DNA from: Bordetella sp. 02P26C-1 | Lineage (GTDB): Bacteria; Pseudomonadota; Gammaproteobacteria; Burkholderiales; Burkholderiaceae_B | Direction: 5' to 3' | NCBI RefSeq assembly: GCF_009763255.1 | Contig: NZ_WSJB01000022.1 | Span: 1-64,000, forward strand | Length of the DNA stretch: 64,000 nt | Part shown: piece after piece, positions 54,520 to 62,283 of the stretch | Numbering within the stretch: position 1 is the stretch's first letter | Layout: the number at the start of each line of letters is the position of its first letter | Program-made: the position numbers and the translations under genes | Notes under the pieces: generated by a model | What the model was told of the DNA's origin: nothing | What the model saw: the letters and a program-made list of their open reading frames with translations, nothing else | The model's database searches: none

Positions 54520-54882
54520 ATGTCAGAACAGGAACAGCGCAACCAGCAAGGCATGCCCGGCGCGCGCGCGCCAGAGGGCTCCGCGAAAGAAAAAGCCAAT
54601 GAAGGCAAGAGCCGCGACGAGAATTCTCGCGACACTGGCCGTATGGGGGCCGACGAAGCTGATTATGGGCGCCCGCGTGGCGCTCGTCCCGAGACCGAGC
54701 CTAAGGGCGAGCCGAACGAAAAAGGCCCGCAGTATGAGGAAGGCGGGCGTTACCCAGGCACGCGTGACACGGCTGAAGGCGAATCGGTGAAAAGCCGCAG
54801 CGACGACCCTGGGCAAAGCAGCTACGGGGGTTTCAAGAACGAAGATCCTGGCTTTCAGCGGCAGCAGGTTAACAAGTCCTGA
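54520..54882 (+). CDS. Hydrophilic, probably disordered stress-type protein (120 aa)
   Basis: Strong ribosome-binding site (GGGAGGA). Composition rich in Gly, Glu, Arg, Asp, Ser, Pro and Lys, with almost no hydrophobic or aromatic residues; sequences such as 'GSAKEKANEGKSRDENSRDTG' resemble hydrophilins or LEA-like proteins. No recognised domain. Such proteins often rise on desiccation or osmotic stress; here it follows a sigma-54-type promoter and precedes another small stress-like gene. Function inferred from composition only. Confidence 0.6.
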   Translation: MSEQEQRNQQGMPGARAPEGSAKEKANEGKSRDENSRDTGRMGADEADYGRPRGARPETEPKGEPNEKGPQYEEGGRYPGTRDTAEGESVKSRSDDPGQSSYGGFKNEDPGFQRQQVNKS

Positions 54883-54912
54883 TCCGCTCCATCCTATTTT
54901 GGAGGAAGCATC

Positions 54913-55527
54913 ATGTCTTTGATTGTCGCAGCGCGGTATGACACGTTCGATGATGCCGGGGCGGCTACCCAGTATCTGGCGCGTCATGGGTTTACCGAGG
55001 ATCGGGTTCATAACTTTTATGTGAATTCCGCCGGGGCGCACGATCGCTATCCGGTGGGTGGCGACCGACGTAATGACCCGGATGCCCGGGGCGGCGTGGG
55101 CGGCGTGTTGGGCGGCGCTGCGGCCTTGGGGCTGGTAGCGGCGGCCGTGGCGATGCTCACTGTTAACCGGTTCGAGTATTCCAGCCTGATCGTCATCGCG
55201 GCCGGTGGCGTTGGAGCCTATGTTGGTGCGTTGGCAGGCGCGATGCTGGCTGTGGGCCGCAGGCGTCGCCACGCAGCCTCGTCAGCGCCCGAGGAACGTT
55301 TGAATTCTGAGGGCCATCCCGCGATCCGACTCGCCGGCGTGTTGTTGGCCTTGCAAGTGACGCCGGAACAAGAAGGCGAAGCCATTCGGCTGTTGCGGGA
55401 GACAGGCGGGTATGACGTCGAGCGCGCCAATGGCAGATGGGAAGGCGGGCGCTGGCGCGATTTTGATCCGCTGAAGCCGCCGCAGCCGGTAAGCGTGACG
55501 GAGCCCGCGCACGTCCATATCGCGTAA
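54913..55527 (+). CDS. Glycine-zipper membrane protein
   Basis: A protein of 204 aa. N-terminal ~55 residues ('LIVAARYDTFDDAGAATQYLARHGF') look like an SPOR/general-stress-type alpha-beta motif for small-protein folding. Two hydrophobic Gly/Ala-rich helices (~60-120) with GxxxG spacing follow, then a soluble tail resembling the N-terminal module ('VTPEQEGEAIRLLRETGGYDVERANG'). Ribosome-binding site GGAGGA. Resembles inner-membrane stress proteins in layout; no named family recognised. Confidence 0.6.
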   Translation: MSLIVAARYDTFDDAGAATQYLARHGFTEDRVHNFYVNSAGAHDRYPVGGDRRNDPDARGGVGGVLGGAAALGLVAAAVAMLTVNRFEYSSLIVIAAGGVGAYVGALAGAMLAVGRRRRHAASSAPEERLNSEGHPAIRLAGVLLALQVTPEQEGEAIRLLRETGGYDVERANGRWEGGRWRDFDPLKPPQPVSVTEPAHVHIA

Positions 55528-55624
55528 TTGGTTAAGGGCCGACAGCGAGCTGGGTGCAGAGGCCACGCAATGGGCAGGAATGACCCCAGTCAGTACTACG
55601 ACTATGAATTCGAGGAGAAACAAC

Positions 55625-55963
55625 ATGACCATGCGCTTGCATGTGAATCCGCCGCCGCATCCTACGCCGGGTGAGCCGGGCCAACCCGGACAGCCTGTCG
55701 TGCCTCCTGATGTGCCCCCGCAAGAGCCGCCCGTCACCCCGCCTGAAGAACCGCCTACCATCCCGCCCCAGGAGCCTCCGACTCAGCCGCCGGGCAGCCC
55801 GGATGTCGGCCCGGAGATCGATCTGCCTCCGGATTCTCCCCCGATACCGCAACGCACGGTGCAGGCCGGGGGCCGTATTTACCGAATCGTGGGAGGAGGG
55901 ACGCGGGCCACGTTATGGGTGCATGCCGAGGGCATCCCGCCCAGCCGACATTTGAACGCTTGA
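55625..55963 (+). CDS. Proline-rich small protein (112 aa)
   Basis: Ribosome-binding site GAGGAG. Residues ~10-75 are a low-complexity Pro/Glu/Gln repeat region (units like 'VPPQEPPVTPPEEPP'), followed by a short folded-looking C-terminus ('AGGRIYRIVGGGTRATLWVHAEG'). No signal peptide seen. The Pro-rich part could be a spacer or a binding ligand. No function can be assigned. Third gene downstream of the 54391 promoter, though a further promoter cannot be excluded. Confidence 0.55.
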   Translation: MTMRLHVNPPPHPTPGEPGQPGQPVVPPDVPPQEPPVTPPEEPPTIPPQEPPTQPPGSPDVGPEIDLPPDSPPIPQRTVQAGGRIYRIVGGGTRATLWVHAEGIPPSRHLNA

Positions 55964-55989
55964 CGGAAACGCGTAGGGACGGGCGCGCG

Positions 55990-56475
55990 TTACGCCCGTT
56001 TAATGACGCTGATGTTGCCGTCCGATTCAATATAAGCCCGGCGGACTTCACCAATGTCTTCGATACCTTGTTGGCGTAGTTCGCTCATCAGCTCGTCTTT
56101 CGAAATATATTCCTTGCGCATATTGCGGCGGCACATCTGGCCGTCGGCCACCAGGCACACGCGGTCCGCCGTCAACCACCGACCCACCGGTTTGCAGAAA
56201 TAAGCGATACGGTCTATCGCGACTGTCCACCCAATCAGGGTGGCTACCAGTACGGCCCCATTGGTCAACGACTTGTACTCTCCGGACATGCCATTGCCGG
56301 CCGCATCGGCCACCAGCACCAGGACCAGCATATCGGCAACACCTAGCGACCCGACATCGCGCCGGCCTGCGAGCCGCAATGCGATGAAAATAAACCAGTA
56401 CATGAATGTGCCGCGCAGAAAGATTTCCAGCGGCTCGACTTCGGGGCTGAAGATCGATGACCAATCCAAATCCAT
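55990..56475 (-). CDS. DUF421 (YetF/YcaP) membrane protein
   Basis: A protein of 161 aa from the ATG at 56475. Three helices ('LRGTFMYWFIFIALRLAGRRDVGSLGVADMLVLVLVADAAGNGMSG' region with the conserved Arg-Arg motif), then the soluble DUF421 domain ('LVADGQMCRRNMRKEYISKDELMSELRQQGIEDIGEVRRAYIESDGNISVIKR'). Inner membrane; function unknown, often stress-associated. Convergent with the Pro-rich gene. A very weak sigma-54-like site at 56510-56525 was judged insufficient. Confidence 0.8.
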   Translation of the reverse strand: MDLDWSSIFSPEVEPLEIFLRGTFMYWFIFIALRLAGRRDVGSLGVADMLVLVLVADAAGNGMSGEYKSLTNGAVLVATLIGWTVAIDRIAYFCKPVGRWLTADRVCLVADGQMCRRNMRKEYISKDELMSELRQQGIEDIGEVRRAYIESDGNISVIKRA

Positions 56476-56596
56476 GACAGGGGCCTCAATGGGGTGAAAT
56501 CCCGTGTCGAGCAATAAATGGACCCGCCCGATCCCGATGCGCCATCCTGCGCACGCTCCCGGGCGTCCAGAGCGCCGGTCTGCGAGGGCTCCTCCG

Positions 56597-57415
56597 TTAT
56601 CTCACGTAACCCATTTGCTGGCTGATCGCCCGCGCTTCGCGGCACACCGCCTGTGCGATTGCGCCGCTCGGCGACGGGTCGAACCCGCCGGAAGCGCCTA
56701 GCGCTGTCAGCACCGCGCGTGGCCGTCCCGTGTAATCGAGCAATGGCGCAGCGACGGCGCTGATGCCCGGTAGATTGGTATCTCGCACCGAAGCACAACC
56801 GGCGCTGCGCACGGAATCGCGGATATGTCCTATAGGGTCCTGCGATTCGAGCATGGCGCGTTGTGTCGGCGTGGCATTCACGACTTCGTGCTCAGCCATG
56901 GCGAGCATTCGCTTGTCGTCGAGTGCAGCCAGCAAAGCGCGACCCGTTGCCGACCAGAGCAGCGGCAACACGGACCCCACGCGCACGTTCACAGTGACCG
57001 GCAGCGCGGGTTCTTCGAATCGCACGATGGTCGGGCCTTTATTACCCATGACCGCGATAAAGCAGGTGACCTCTAGTTCTTCGCGCAGGCGTATGAGGGA
57101 GGCCTCCGCCAGCCGAATCGGATCCGCTTGCCGCATCGCTGCCAGACCAAGCAACAGCGTTTCCAGGCCGAGGAAATATTGTTGAGTCACGGCATCCTGA
57201 TCGACTAAACCGCCGGCGATCAAGCTGGCCAGATAACGATGGACTTTGGCGGGACTTTCGCCGATGTGGGTCGCAATAAGCGTCAGACTGGCCCGTCCAC
57301 CCAGTTCCCCGAGGGCTTTCAAAATGGCCGTGCCTGTTTCAGCGGCTTGGACACGCTGGCGGCGTCCGCGCCCTGAGGGTTCGGGAGAAATATCGGGGTC
57401 GCGAGGCGAAGGCAT
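56597..57415 (-). CDS. IclR-family transcriptional regulator
   Basis: A protein of 272 aa. N-terminal winged helix ('ETGTAILKALGELGGRASLTLIATHIGESPAKVHRYLASLIAGGLV') and C-terminal effector domain ('TVNVRVGSVLPLLWSATGRALLAAL', 'GISAVAAPLLDYTGRPRAVLTALG'). Divergent from the Bug-protein/P450 genes, so probably their regulator, responding to an aromatic or carboxylic ligand. Confidence 0.88.
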   Translation of the reverse strand: MPSPRDPDISPEPSGRGRRQRVQAAETGTAILKALGELGGRASLTLIATHIGESPAKVHRYLASLIAGGLVDQDAVTQQYFLGLETLLLGLAAMRQADPIRLAEASLIRLREELEVTCFIAVMGNKGPTIVRFEEPALPVTVNVRVGSVLPLLWSATGRALLAALDDKRMLAMAEHEVVNATPTQRAMLESQDPIGHIRDSVRSAGCASVRDTNLPGISAVAAPLLDYTGRPRAVLTALGASGGFDPSPSGAIAQAVCREARAISQQMGYVR

Positions 57416-57448
57416 TTACAAATTCCGTAGAAAAACCCATTGCTGAAT

Positions 57449-57461
57449 TACGCATAGCGTA
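57449..57461. promoter_or_regulatory. TACGC-ATA-GCGTA dyad in the iclR/Bug divergent promoter
   Basis: Perfect 5-bp arms around ATA, in the 109-bp AT-rich region between the IclR gene and the Bug-protein gene. Suitable position for an IclR operator. A further TTTACGC lies 8 bp downstream, giving a partial repeat. Confidence 0.45.
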
Positions 57462-57524
57462 TAGAATTTACGCAAAATAAACCAGACGACAAGCCGGCCA
57501 CCGGCAATCTTGATGGAGACAACC

Positions 57525-58502
57525 ATGACGATCCGACGCTTTACCCGCGCGATTACCTGCGCGCTTTTCGCCCTGACAGCCGCGACGCCGGCATTGGCCG
57601 ATAACTACCCCACCAAGCCTCTGCGCTGGATCGTGCCCTATGCCGCTGGCGGCGGTTCGGATTTCCTGGCACGCACAATCAGTCAGGGCCTGTCCGGACG
57701 GATGGGGCAAACCATCGTGGTGGACAACAAGCCCGGGGGAAACACCGCCATTGGCGCATCCGAAACGGCGCGCTCGGCTCCCGATGGCTACACCATGTTG
57801 TCGGCCGATAACGGCACGCTGGTGTTCAACCCCGCGCTTTATCAAACTCTGTCTTACGACCCGGTCAAGGATCTGGCGCCCGTGACGCTGTTGGGCCGCT
57901 TTCCCATGATCCTGGTGGCCGGTCCTAGGTTGAAGGCTAACGATGTAAAGGGTTTCCTCGAAGAGGCGAAGGCCAGCGGCAAGGGGCTGGACTATGGGTC
58001 GGCCGGCGCGGGCAGCCCGCATCATCTGGCCATGGAACTGCTCAAGGTCGAGACGGGCGCGAACCTGGTTCATGTCCCGTATAGGGGTGCCGCGCCCTCG
58101 CTGGCGGATGTCGCGGGCGGGCAAGTGCCAGTGATGATGGTGGATCTCGCCGCAGGTGCCGGTTTCATCAAGGGCAACAAGGTGCGTCCGCTCGCGGTGG
58201 CGCATCCCACGCGCTTGCCGCAGCTCCCGGACGTGCCAACATTCGCGGAGCTGGGCTACAAGAACGTCGAAGCCGCCGCCCTGGTCGGCGTGGTCGTGCC
58301 GGCCGGTACGCCCAAGGGTGTCATCGACACCTTGAATCGCGATTTGGTGGCCACGCTCCAGGACAAAGAGATACGCCAGAAGCTGGTGGACTTCGGTATC
58401 GACCCCGTGGGCGATACCCCCGAGCAATACGCGGCCTTGCTCAACGATGAGCGTAGCCGCTGGCACAAGCTCATTAAAGATCTGAACATCAAGCTGGATT
58501 AA
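57525..58502 (+). CDS. Bug/TctC-family periplasmic solute-binding protein
   Basis: A protein of 325 aa. Ribosome-binding site GGAGAC places the start at ATG 57525; signal peptide ends 'TPALA-DN'. Bug motifs: 'YPTKPLRWIVPYAAGGGSDFLAR', 'VVDNKPGGNTAIGASETARSAPDGYTML', 'YGSAGAGSPHHLAMELLK', 'HVPYRGAAPSLADVAGGQV'. Usually feeds a TctAB permease, absent here; may act as a sensor or share a permease. Lies just upstream of the P450 gene, consistent with capture of its substrate. Confidence 0.88.
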   Translation: MTIRRFTRAITCALFALTAATPALADNYPTKPLRWIVPYAAGGGSDFLARTISQGLSGRMGQTIVVDNKPGGNTAIGASETARSAPDGYTMLSADNGTLVFNPALYQTLSYDPVKDLAPVTLLGRFPMILVAGPRLKANDVKGFLEEAKASGKGLDYGSAGAGSPHHLAMELLKVETGANLVHVPYRGAAPSLADVAGGQVPVMMVDLAAGAGFIKGNKVRPLAVAHPTRLPQLPDVPTFAELGYKNVEAAALVGVVVPAGTPKGVIDTLNRDLVATLQDKEIRQKLVDFGIDPVGDTPEQYAALLNDERSRWHKLIKDLNIKLD

Positions 58503-58534
58503 ACGCCTCGCCCCTGGCGTAACGGAGCGACGTC

Positions 58535-60877
58535 ATGTCATCACCCACCCAATCCTCACCATCCACGGGCTGCCCGGTCGCGCATCATGCCGCTAGCGCC
58601 GGCCGTCCCGTGCATGTCAGCGCGCGTGCTGCCGAGTTCGACCCGTTCGGCGACGGCTATCAGCAAGATCCTCCAGAGTACGTGCGGTGGGCGCGCGAGC
58701 AGGAGCCCGTTTTCTACAGCCCCAAGCTCGGTTATTGGGTGGTGACGCGTTACGACGACATCAAGGCGATTTTCCGCGACAACATCACGTTCAGCCCGTC
58801 GATTGCGTTGGAAAAGATCACTCCGACGGGTCCGGAAGCCAACGCGGTGCTGGAGTCTTATGGCTATGCGATGAACCGCACCTTGGTCAACGAGGACGAG
58901 CCGGCCCATATGCCGCGACGGCGCTTGCTGATGGAGCCGTTCACGCCAGAGGCGCTGAAACAGCACGAGCCCATGGTGAGGCGGTTGACCCGTGAGTATG
59001 TAGACCGTTTCATCAACGACGGGCGCGCGGATCTGGTGGATCAGATCTTGTGGGAAGTACCGTTGACGGTGGCGTTGCATTTTTTGGGCGTGCCCGAAGA
59101 AGACATGGACCTGCTGCGCCAGTATTCGATCGCGCATACGGTCAATACGTGGGGCCGGCCCAAGCCAGAGGAGCAAGTCGCCGTCGCGCACGCCGTGGGT
59201 AATTTTTGGCAGTTGGCGGGCAAGATCCTGGAGAAAATGCGTCAGGACCCGGATCAGCCCGGATGGATGCAGTACGGGCTGCGCAAGCAAAAAACGCATC
59301 CCGATGTCGTCACCGATTCGTATCTGCACTCGATGATGATGGCAGGGATTGTGGCCGCGCACGAGACCACCGCGAATGCGTCGGCGAACGCGATGAAGTT
59401 GCTGTTGCAACATCCCGACGCCTGGCGCGAGATCTGCGAGGACCCTTCACTGATTCCCAATGCGGTCGAGGAATGTCTGCGCCATAACGGATCAGTTGCC
59501 GCATGGCGCCGGCTTGCGACGCGTGATACCGAAATTGCTGGGGTGCCGATTCCGGCCGGATCAAAGCTGCTCATTGTCAGCGCATCTGCCAACCATGACG
59601 AGCGTCACTTCGCCGATGCCGACTTGTTCGACATCCGCCGCGAAAACGCTAGCGATCAGCTGACCTTTGGCTATGGGTCGCATCAATGCATGGGCAAGAA
59701 TCTGGCGCGCATGGAGATGCAGATCTTCCTGGAGGAGTTCACACGTCGCCTACCGCATATGCGGCTCGCAGATCAGGTCTTTACCTATGTGCCGAATACC
59801 TCGTTCCGAGGGCCGGAGCACCTGTGGGTCGAGTGGGATCCTAGCCAGAATCCGGAGCGTGCTCGGCCCGAAATTCTTCACCTGCGTCAACCCGTGCGCG
59901 TTGGAGAGCCGTCTACGCATGCCATGACGCGCAGCGTCGAAGTCGAGCGCGTGGATGCGGCGGCCGAGGGCATTGTTCGAATTACATTACGATCCCTGGA
60001 CGGTAAGCCATTCCCCCGTTGGACACCTGGCGCGCATATTGATGTTGAATGCGGCGATACGGGGTTATCGCGACAGTACTCTCTGTGCGGCGATCCCGAC
60101 GATCGACATCATTTGCAGATCGCGGTGTTGCGTGAACCGGAAAGCCGGGGCGGCTCTGCATGGGTACATGGCGCGGTGCAGGTCGGACTGCGTTTGCGCA
60201 TACGCGGGCCGCGTACTCATTTTCGTTTCGATGAAAGCGCGCGCCGCGCGATTTTCGTCGCGGGTGGGATCGGCATTACGCCGATCTCCGCGATGGCGCG
60301 CCGGGCGCGTGATATCGGGATCGACTACGAGCTGCACTATAGCGGCCGCTCGCGCGCGTGCATGGCGTTACTGGCGGAGTTGCAGGCGTTGCATGGCGAA
60401 CGCTTACGGGTGTATGTCAGCGAAGAGGGCGTGCGTAATGACTTCGCTGCCTTGCTCGCGCAAGCGGACGGTGACACCCAGGTTTATGCCTGTGGGCCGC
60501 AGCGCATGCTCGACGCACTGAAAGAGGCGTGCGCGCATTGGCCCGAGGATGCGTTGCGCGTCGAACATTTTCATTCGACGCTGGCCACGCTCGACCCGAC
60601 AAAAGAACAGCCATTCGTTGTCGAACTGAAAGACTCAGGGATGGTGATTAACGTTCCGGCAGACCAAACGCTGCTCGCGGCCTTGCGCGCGGCGAATATC
60701 GACGTTCAAAGCGACTGTGAAGAAGGACTCTGCGGATCGTGCGAAGTTGCTGTGCTCGCCGGTGACATCGATCATCGTGACCTGGTTCTAACACGAGCCG
60801 AACGTGAAGCTAATACAAAAATGATGAGCTGCTGCTCGCGTGCGTGCGGACAGAGGAAGATCGTGTTGGCGCTATAG
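58535..60877 (+). CDS. Self-sufficient P450 fused to reductase (CYP116B-like)
   Basis: A protein of 780 aa in three parts. P450 1-440: I-helix 'AGIVAAHETTANASANAM', ExxR in 'VEECLRHNG', heme Cys ~385 in 'FGYGSHQCMG'. Phthalate-dioxygenase-reductase-like FMN/NADH part ~465-690: 'RQYSLCG', 'VAGGIGITPISAMA'. C-terminal [2Fe-2S] ferredoxin ~695-780: Cys728, 733, 736 (CEEGLCGSC) and a Cys in 'MMSCCSRAC'. Layout equals P450RhF and CYP116B1. Hydroxylates or dealkylates small aromatics or thiocarbamates with NAD(P)H; natural substrate unknown. Confidence 0.93.
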   Translation: MSSPTQSSPSTGCPVAHHAASAGRPVHVSARAAEFDPFGDGYQQDPPEYVRWAREQEPVFYSPKLGYWVVTRYDDIKAIFRDNITFSPSIALEKITPTGPEANAVLESYGYAMNRTLVNEDEPAHMPRRRLLMEPFTPEALKQHEPMVRRLTREYVDRFINDGRADLVDQILWEVPLTVALHFLGVPEEDMDLLRQYSIAHTVNTWGRPKPEEQVAVAHAVGNFWQLAGKILEKMRQDPDQPGWMQYGLRKQKTHPDVVTDSYLHSMMMAGIVAAHETTANASANAMKLLLQHPDAWREICEDPSLIPNAVEECLRHNGSVAAWRRLATRDTEIAGVPIPAGSKLLIVSASANHDERHFADADLFDIRRENASDQLTFGYGSHQCMGKNLARMEMQIFLEEFTRRLPHMRLADQVFTYVPNTSFRGPEHLWVEWDPSQNPERARPEILHLRQPVRVGEPSTHAMTRSVEVERVDAAAEGIVRITLRSLDGKPFPRWTPGAHIDVECGDTGLSRQYSLCGDPDDRHHLQIAVLREPESRGGSAWVHGAVQVGLRLRIRGPRTHFRFDESARRAIFVAGGIGITPISAMARRARDIGIDYELHYSGRSRACMALLAELQALHGERLRVYVSEEGVRNDFAALLAQADGDTQVYACGPQRMLDALKEACAHWPEDALRVEHFHSTLATLDPTKEQPFVVELKDSGMVINVPADQTLLAALRAANIDVQSDCEEGLCGSCEVAVLAGDIDHRDLVLTRAEREANTKMMSCCSRACGQRKIVLAL

Positions 60878-60908
60878 GCGTAATCCCTGCCTTCCAGCAA
60901 AACAGGCC

Positions 60909-60942
60909 AGGCCCTGTCCCCGCATGCCTCGGGTAGGGGCCT
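60909..60942. terminator. GC-rich hairpin between P450 gene and SDR gene
   Basis: AGGCCC (60909-60914) with GGGCCT (60937-60942) and inner CCCG/CGGG. Lies between convergent genes; no T-run, so only a weak terminator call. Confidence 0.4.
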
Positions 60943-60974
60943 GTCCTATGTGTACTCGCGGCGACCTCGGCCGT

Positions 60975-61964
60975 TCAATCGCCCGCGTTGCCAGTGATGG
61001 GCAGCACGATCCCCGTGATATAGCTGGAGCAGCAAGGCGCGGCCAGAAACACATAGGCGGGCGAGAGCTCTTCCGGCTGCGCTGCGCGGCCCATCTGCGT
61101 TTGCGCGCCGAACTTCTTCACGCCCTCGGCCGGCCGGTCCGCCGGATTTAACGGCGTCCATACCGGCCCCGGGGCCACGGCGTTCACGCGTATCCCTTTA
61201 TCGATCAGATTCGACGCAAGCGATCGCGTGAATGCGTGGATGGCGCCTTTGGTGGACGAATAATCGAGCAATTGTGGGCTGCCACGAAGACCTGTCACGG
61301 ATCCCGTGTTAATGATGCAGCCGCCCTCGGGCAAGTGGGGCACCGCGGCGCGGGCTATGTAAAAGTAGCCGTAAATATTCGTGCGTAGCGTCTCGTCGAG
61401 CCGTTCGTCGGTGATGTCCTCGATAGACGCAGCATGCTCCTGAAACGCGGCGTTATTCACCAGGATATCGAGCTTGCCGAACGCCTTCACGGTGTCTTCG
61501 ACGGCTTGATTGCAGAACGCCGGATCGCGCACGTCGCCGCTGAGTGTAATGCAGCGGGCGCCCTCGGCCTCGACCGCTTTCTTTGTATCGCGCGCGTCCT
61601 GGTCTTCGCTGAGATATACGATAGCCACATCGGCGCCCTCGCGACCATAGAGCACGGCGACGGCTCGTCCAATACCGGAATCGCCACCCGTAATGAGCGC
61701 GACTTTGTCTTTTAGCTTGTCGCTGCCCCGATAGCCCGGGGCGCTGTAGCGCGGTGCGGGGTCGAGGTCGGCTTCAATGCCGGGCTTTTCTTGATGCTGG
61801 GGAGGCTGCGGGGGTTCAGGCTGCTGACGGTCGCCGGCCTGCACCGCGGACTTGGACTTCTTTTGCTCGGACTGCTGGGCATCTTTACGATCTTGCTCGC
61901 GTTGGATTTCCTTTTGTCGGGCGGTGGTGGCATCGGCCTGCTGTTCATGAGATCGGTCGGTCAT
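60975..61964 (-). CDS. SDR oxidoreductase with hydrophilic N-terminal extension
   Basis: A protein of 329 aa from ATG 61964 (Shine-Dalgarno GGAG). Residues 1-~60 are a hydrophilic Gln/Lys/Asp/Pro-rich tail. The SDR part shows 'VALITGGDSGIGRAVAVLYGREGADV', 'LDILVNNAAFQEH', catalytic Ser in 'INTGSVTG', and Tyr/Lys in 'DYSSTKGAI'; C-terminal 'TGNAGD'. The subgroup matches stress-linked SDRs (YhdF/YdaD/GsiB-neighbour type). NAD(P)-dependent; substrate unknown. Confidence 0.85.
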   Translation of the reverse strand: MTDRSHEQQADATTARQKEIQREQDRKDAQQSEQKKSKSAVQAGDRQQPEPPQPPQHQEKPGIEADLDPAPRYSAPGYRGSDKLKDKVALITGGDSGIGRAVAVLYGREGADVAIVYLSEDQDARDTKKAVEAEGARCITLSGDVRDPAFCNQAVEDTVKAFGKLDILVNNAAFQEHAASIEDITDERLDETLRTNIYGYFYIARAAVPHLPEGGCIINTGSVTGLRGSPQLLDYSSTKGAIHAFTRSLASNLIDKGIRVNAVAPGPVWTPLNPADRPAEGVKKFGAQTQMGRAAQPEELSPAYVFLAAPCCSSYITGIVLPITGNAGD

Positions 61965-62028
61965 CGGATTCTCCTCAACGTATCGCGAAGCGCCCGCGCA
62001 AGCGAACGCGAGCTGGGCTCCTCGGTTC

Positions 62029-62044
62029 AGCAACTGCTGTTCCT
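62029..62044 (-). promoter_or_regulatory. Weak sigma-54-like site upstream of the SDR gene
   Basis: Minus-strand AGGAACAGCAGTTGCT: correct GG and TTGC positions and spacing but AGGAAC instead of TGGCAC (two mismatches). 65 bp from the SDR start and divergent from the stronger site at 62061. Could be chance. Confidence 0.3.
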
Positions 62045-62060
62045 AATGCTGCGCAGGCTC

Positions 62061-62076
62061 AGGCATGCAGATTGCT
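62061..62076 (+). promoter_or_regulatory. Sigma-54 promoter candidate upstream of the DUF3309 gene
   Basis: AGGCATGCAGATTGCT: GGCATG, 4 bp, TTGC, the core seen at rpoN2. Predicted start near 62087, inside a perfect dyad CGTCGGAC-GA-GTCCGACG (62080-62097), which may be an operator or 5' hairpin. Confidence 0.58.
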
Positions 62077-62130
62077 AAACGTCGGACGAGTCCGACGCGG
62101 TCGGATTGATTCGAAGGAGAAGAAAACATC

Positions 62131-62283
62131 ATGTCTACGATATTGCTAGTGCTCTTGATTTTGCTCTTGGTTGGCGCCATTCCCGCGTGGCCCTACAGCC
62201 GCAGCTGGGGCTACTATCCCAGCGGCGTCGTGGGCGTGCTGCTGATCATTCTGATCGTTATGCTCGTGACGGGCGGGATATAG
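62131..62283 (+). CDS. DUF3309 small membrane peptide (50 aa)
   Basis: A 50-residue protein with two hydrophobic helices joined by a WPYSRSWGYYPSG loop, the DUF3309 signature. Good ribosome-binding site (GGAG). Integral inner-membrane peptide of unknown function, frequently seen beside stress genes in proteobacteria. Its end overlaps the convergent treY stop by 26 bp. Confidence 0.8.
   Translation: MSTILLVLLILLLVGAIPAWPYSRSWGYYPSGVVGVLLIILIVMLVTGGI

Noticed and set aside
55282-55761. Gly/Ser-rich frame antisense to the Pro-rich gene
   Set aside because: Glycine runs are just the complement of proline codons; the plus strand has the strong ribosome-binding site.
56510-56525. Sigma-54 site for the DUF421 gene
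   Set aside because: GG and TTGC positions fit, but the -24 element reads GGGTCC; such weak matches are expected by chance.
57468-58466. 332-codon frame antisense to the Bug protein
   Set aside because: Shadow of a typical Bug gene with signal peptide and motifs on the plus strand.
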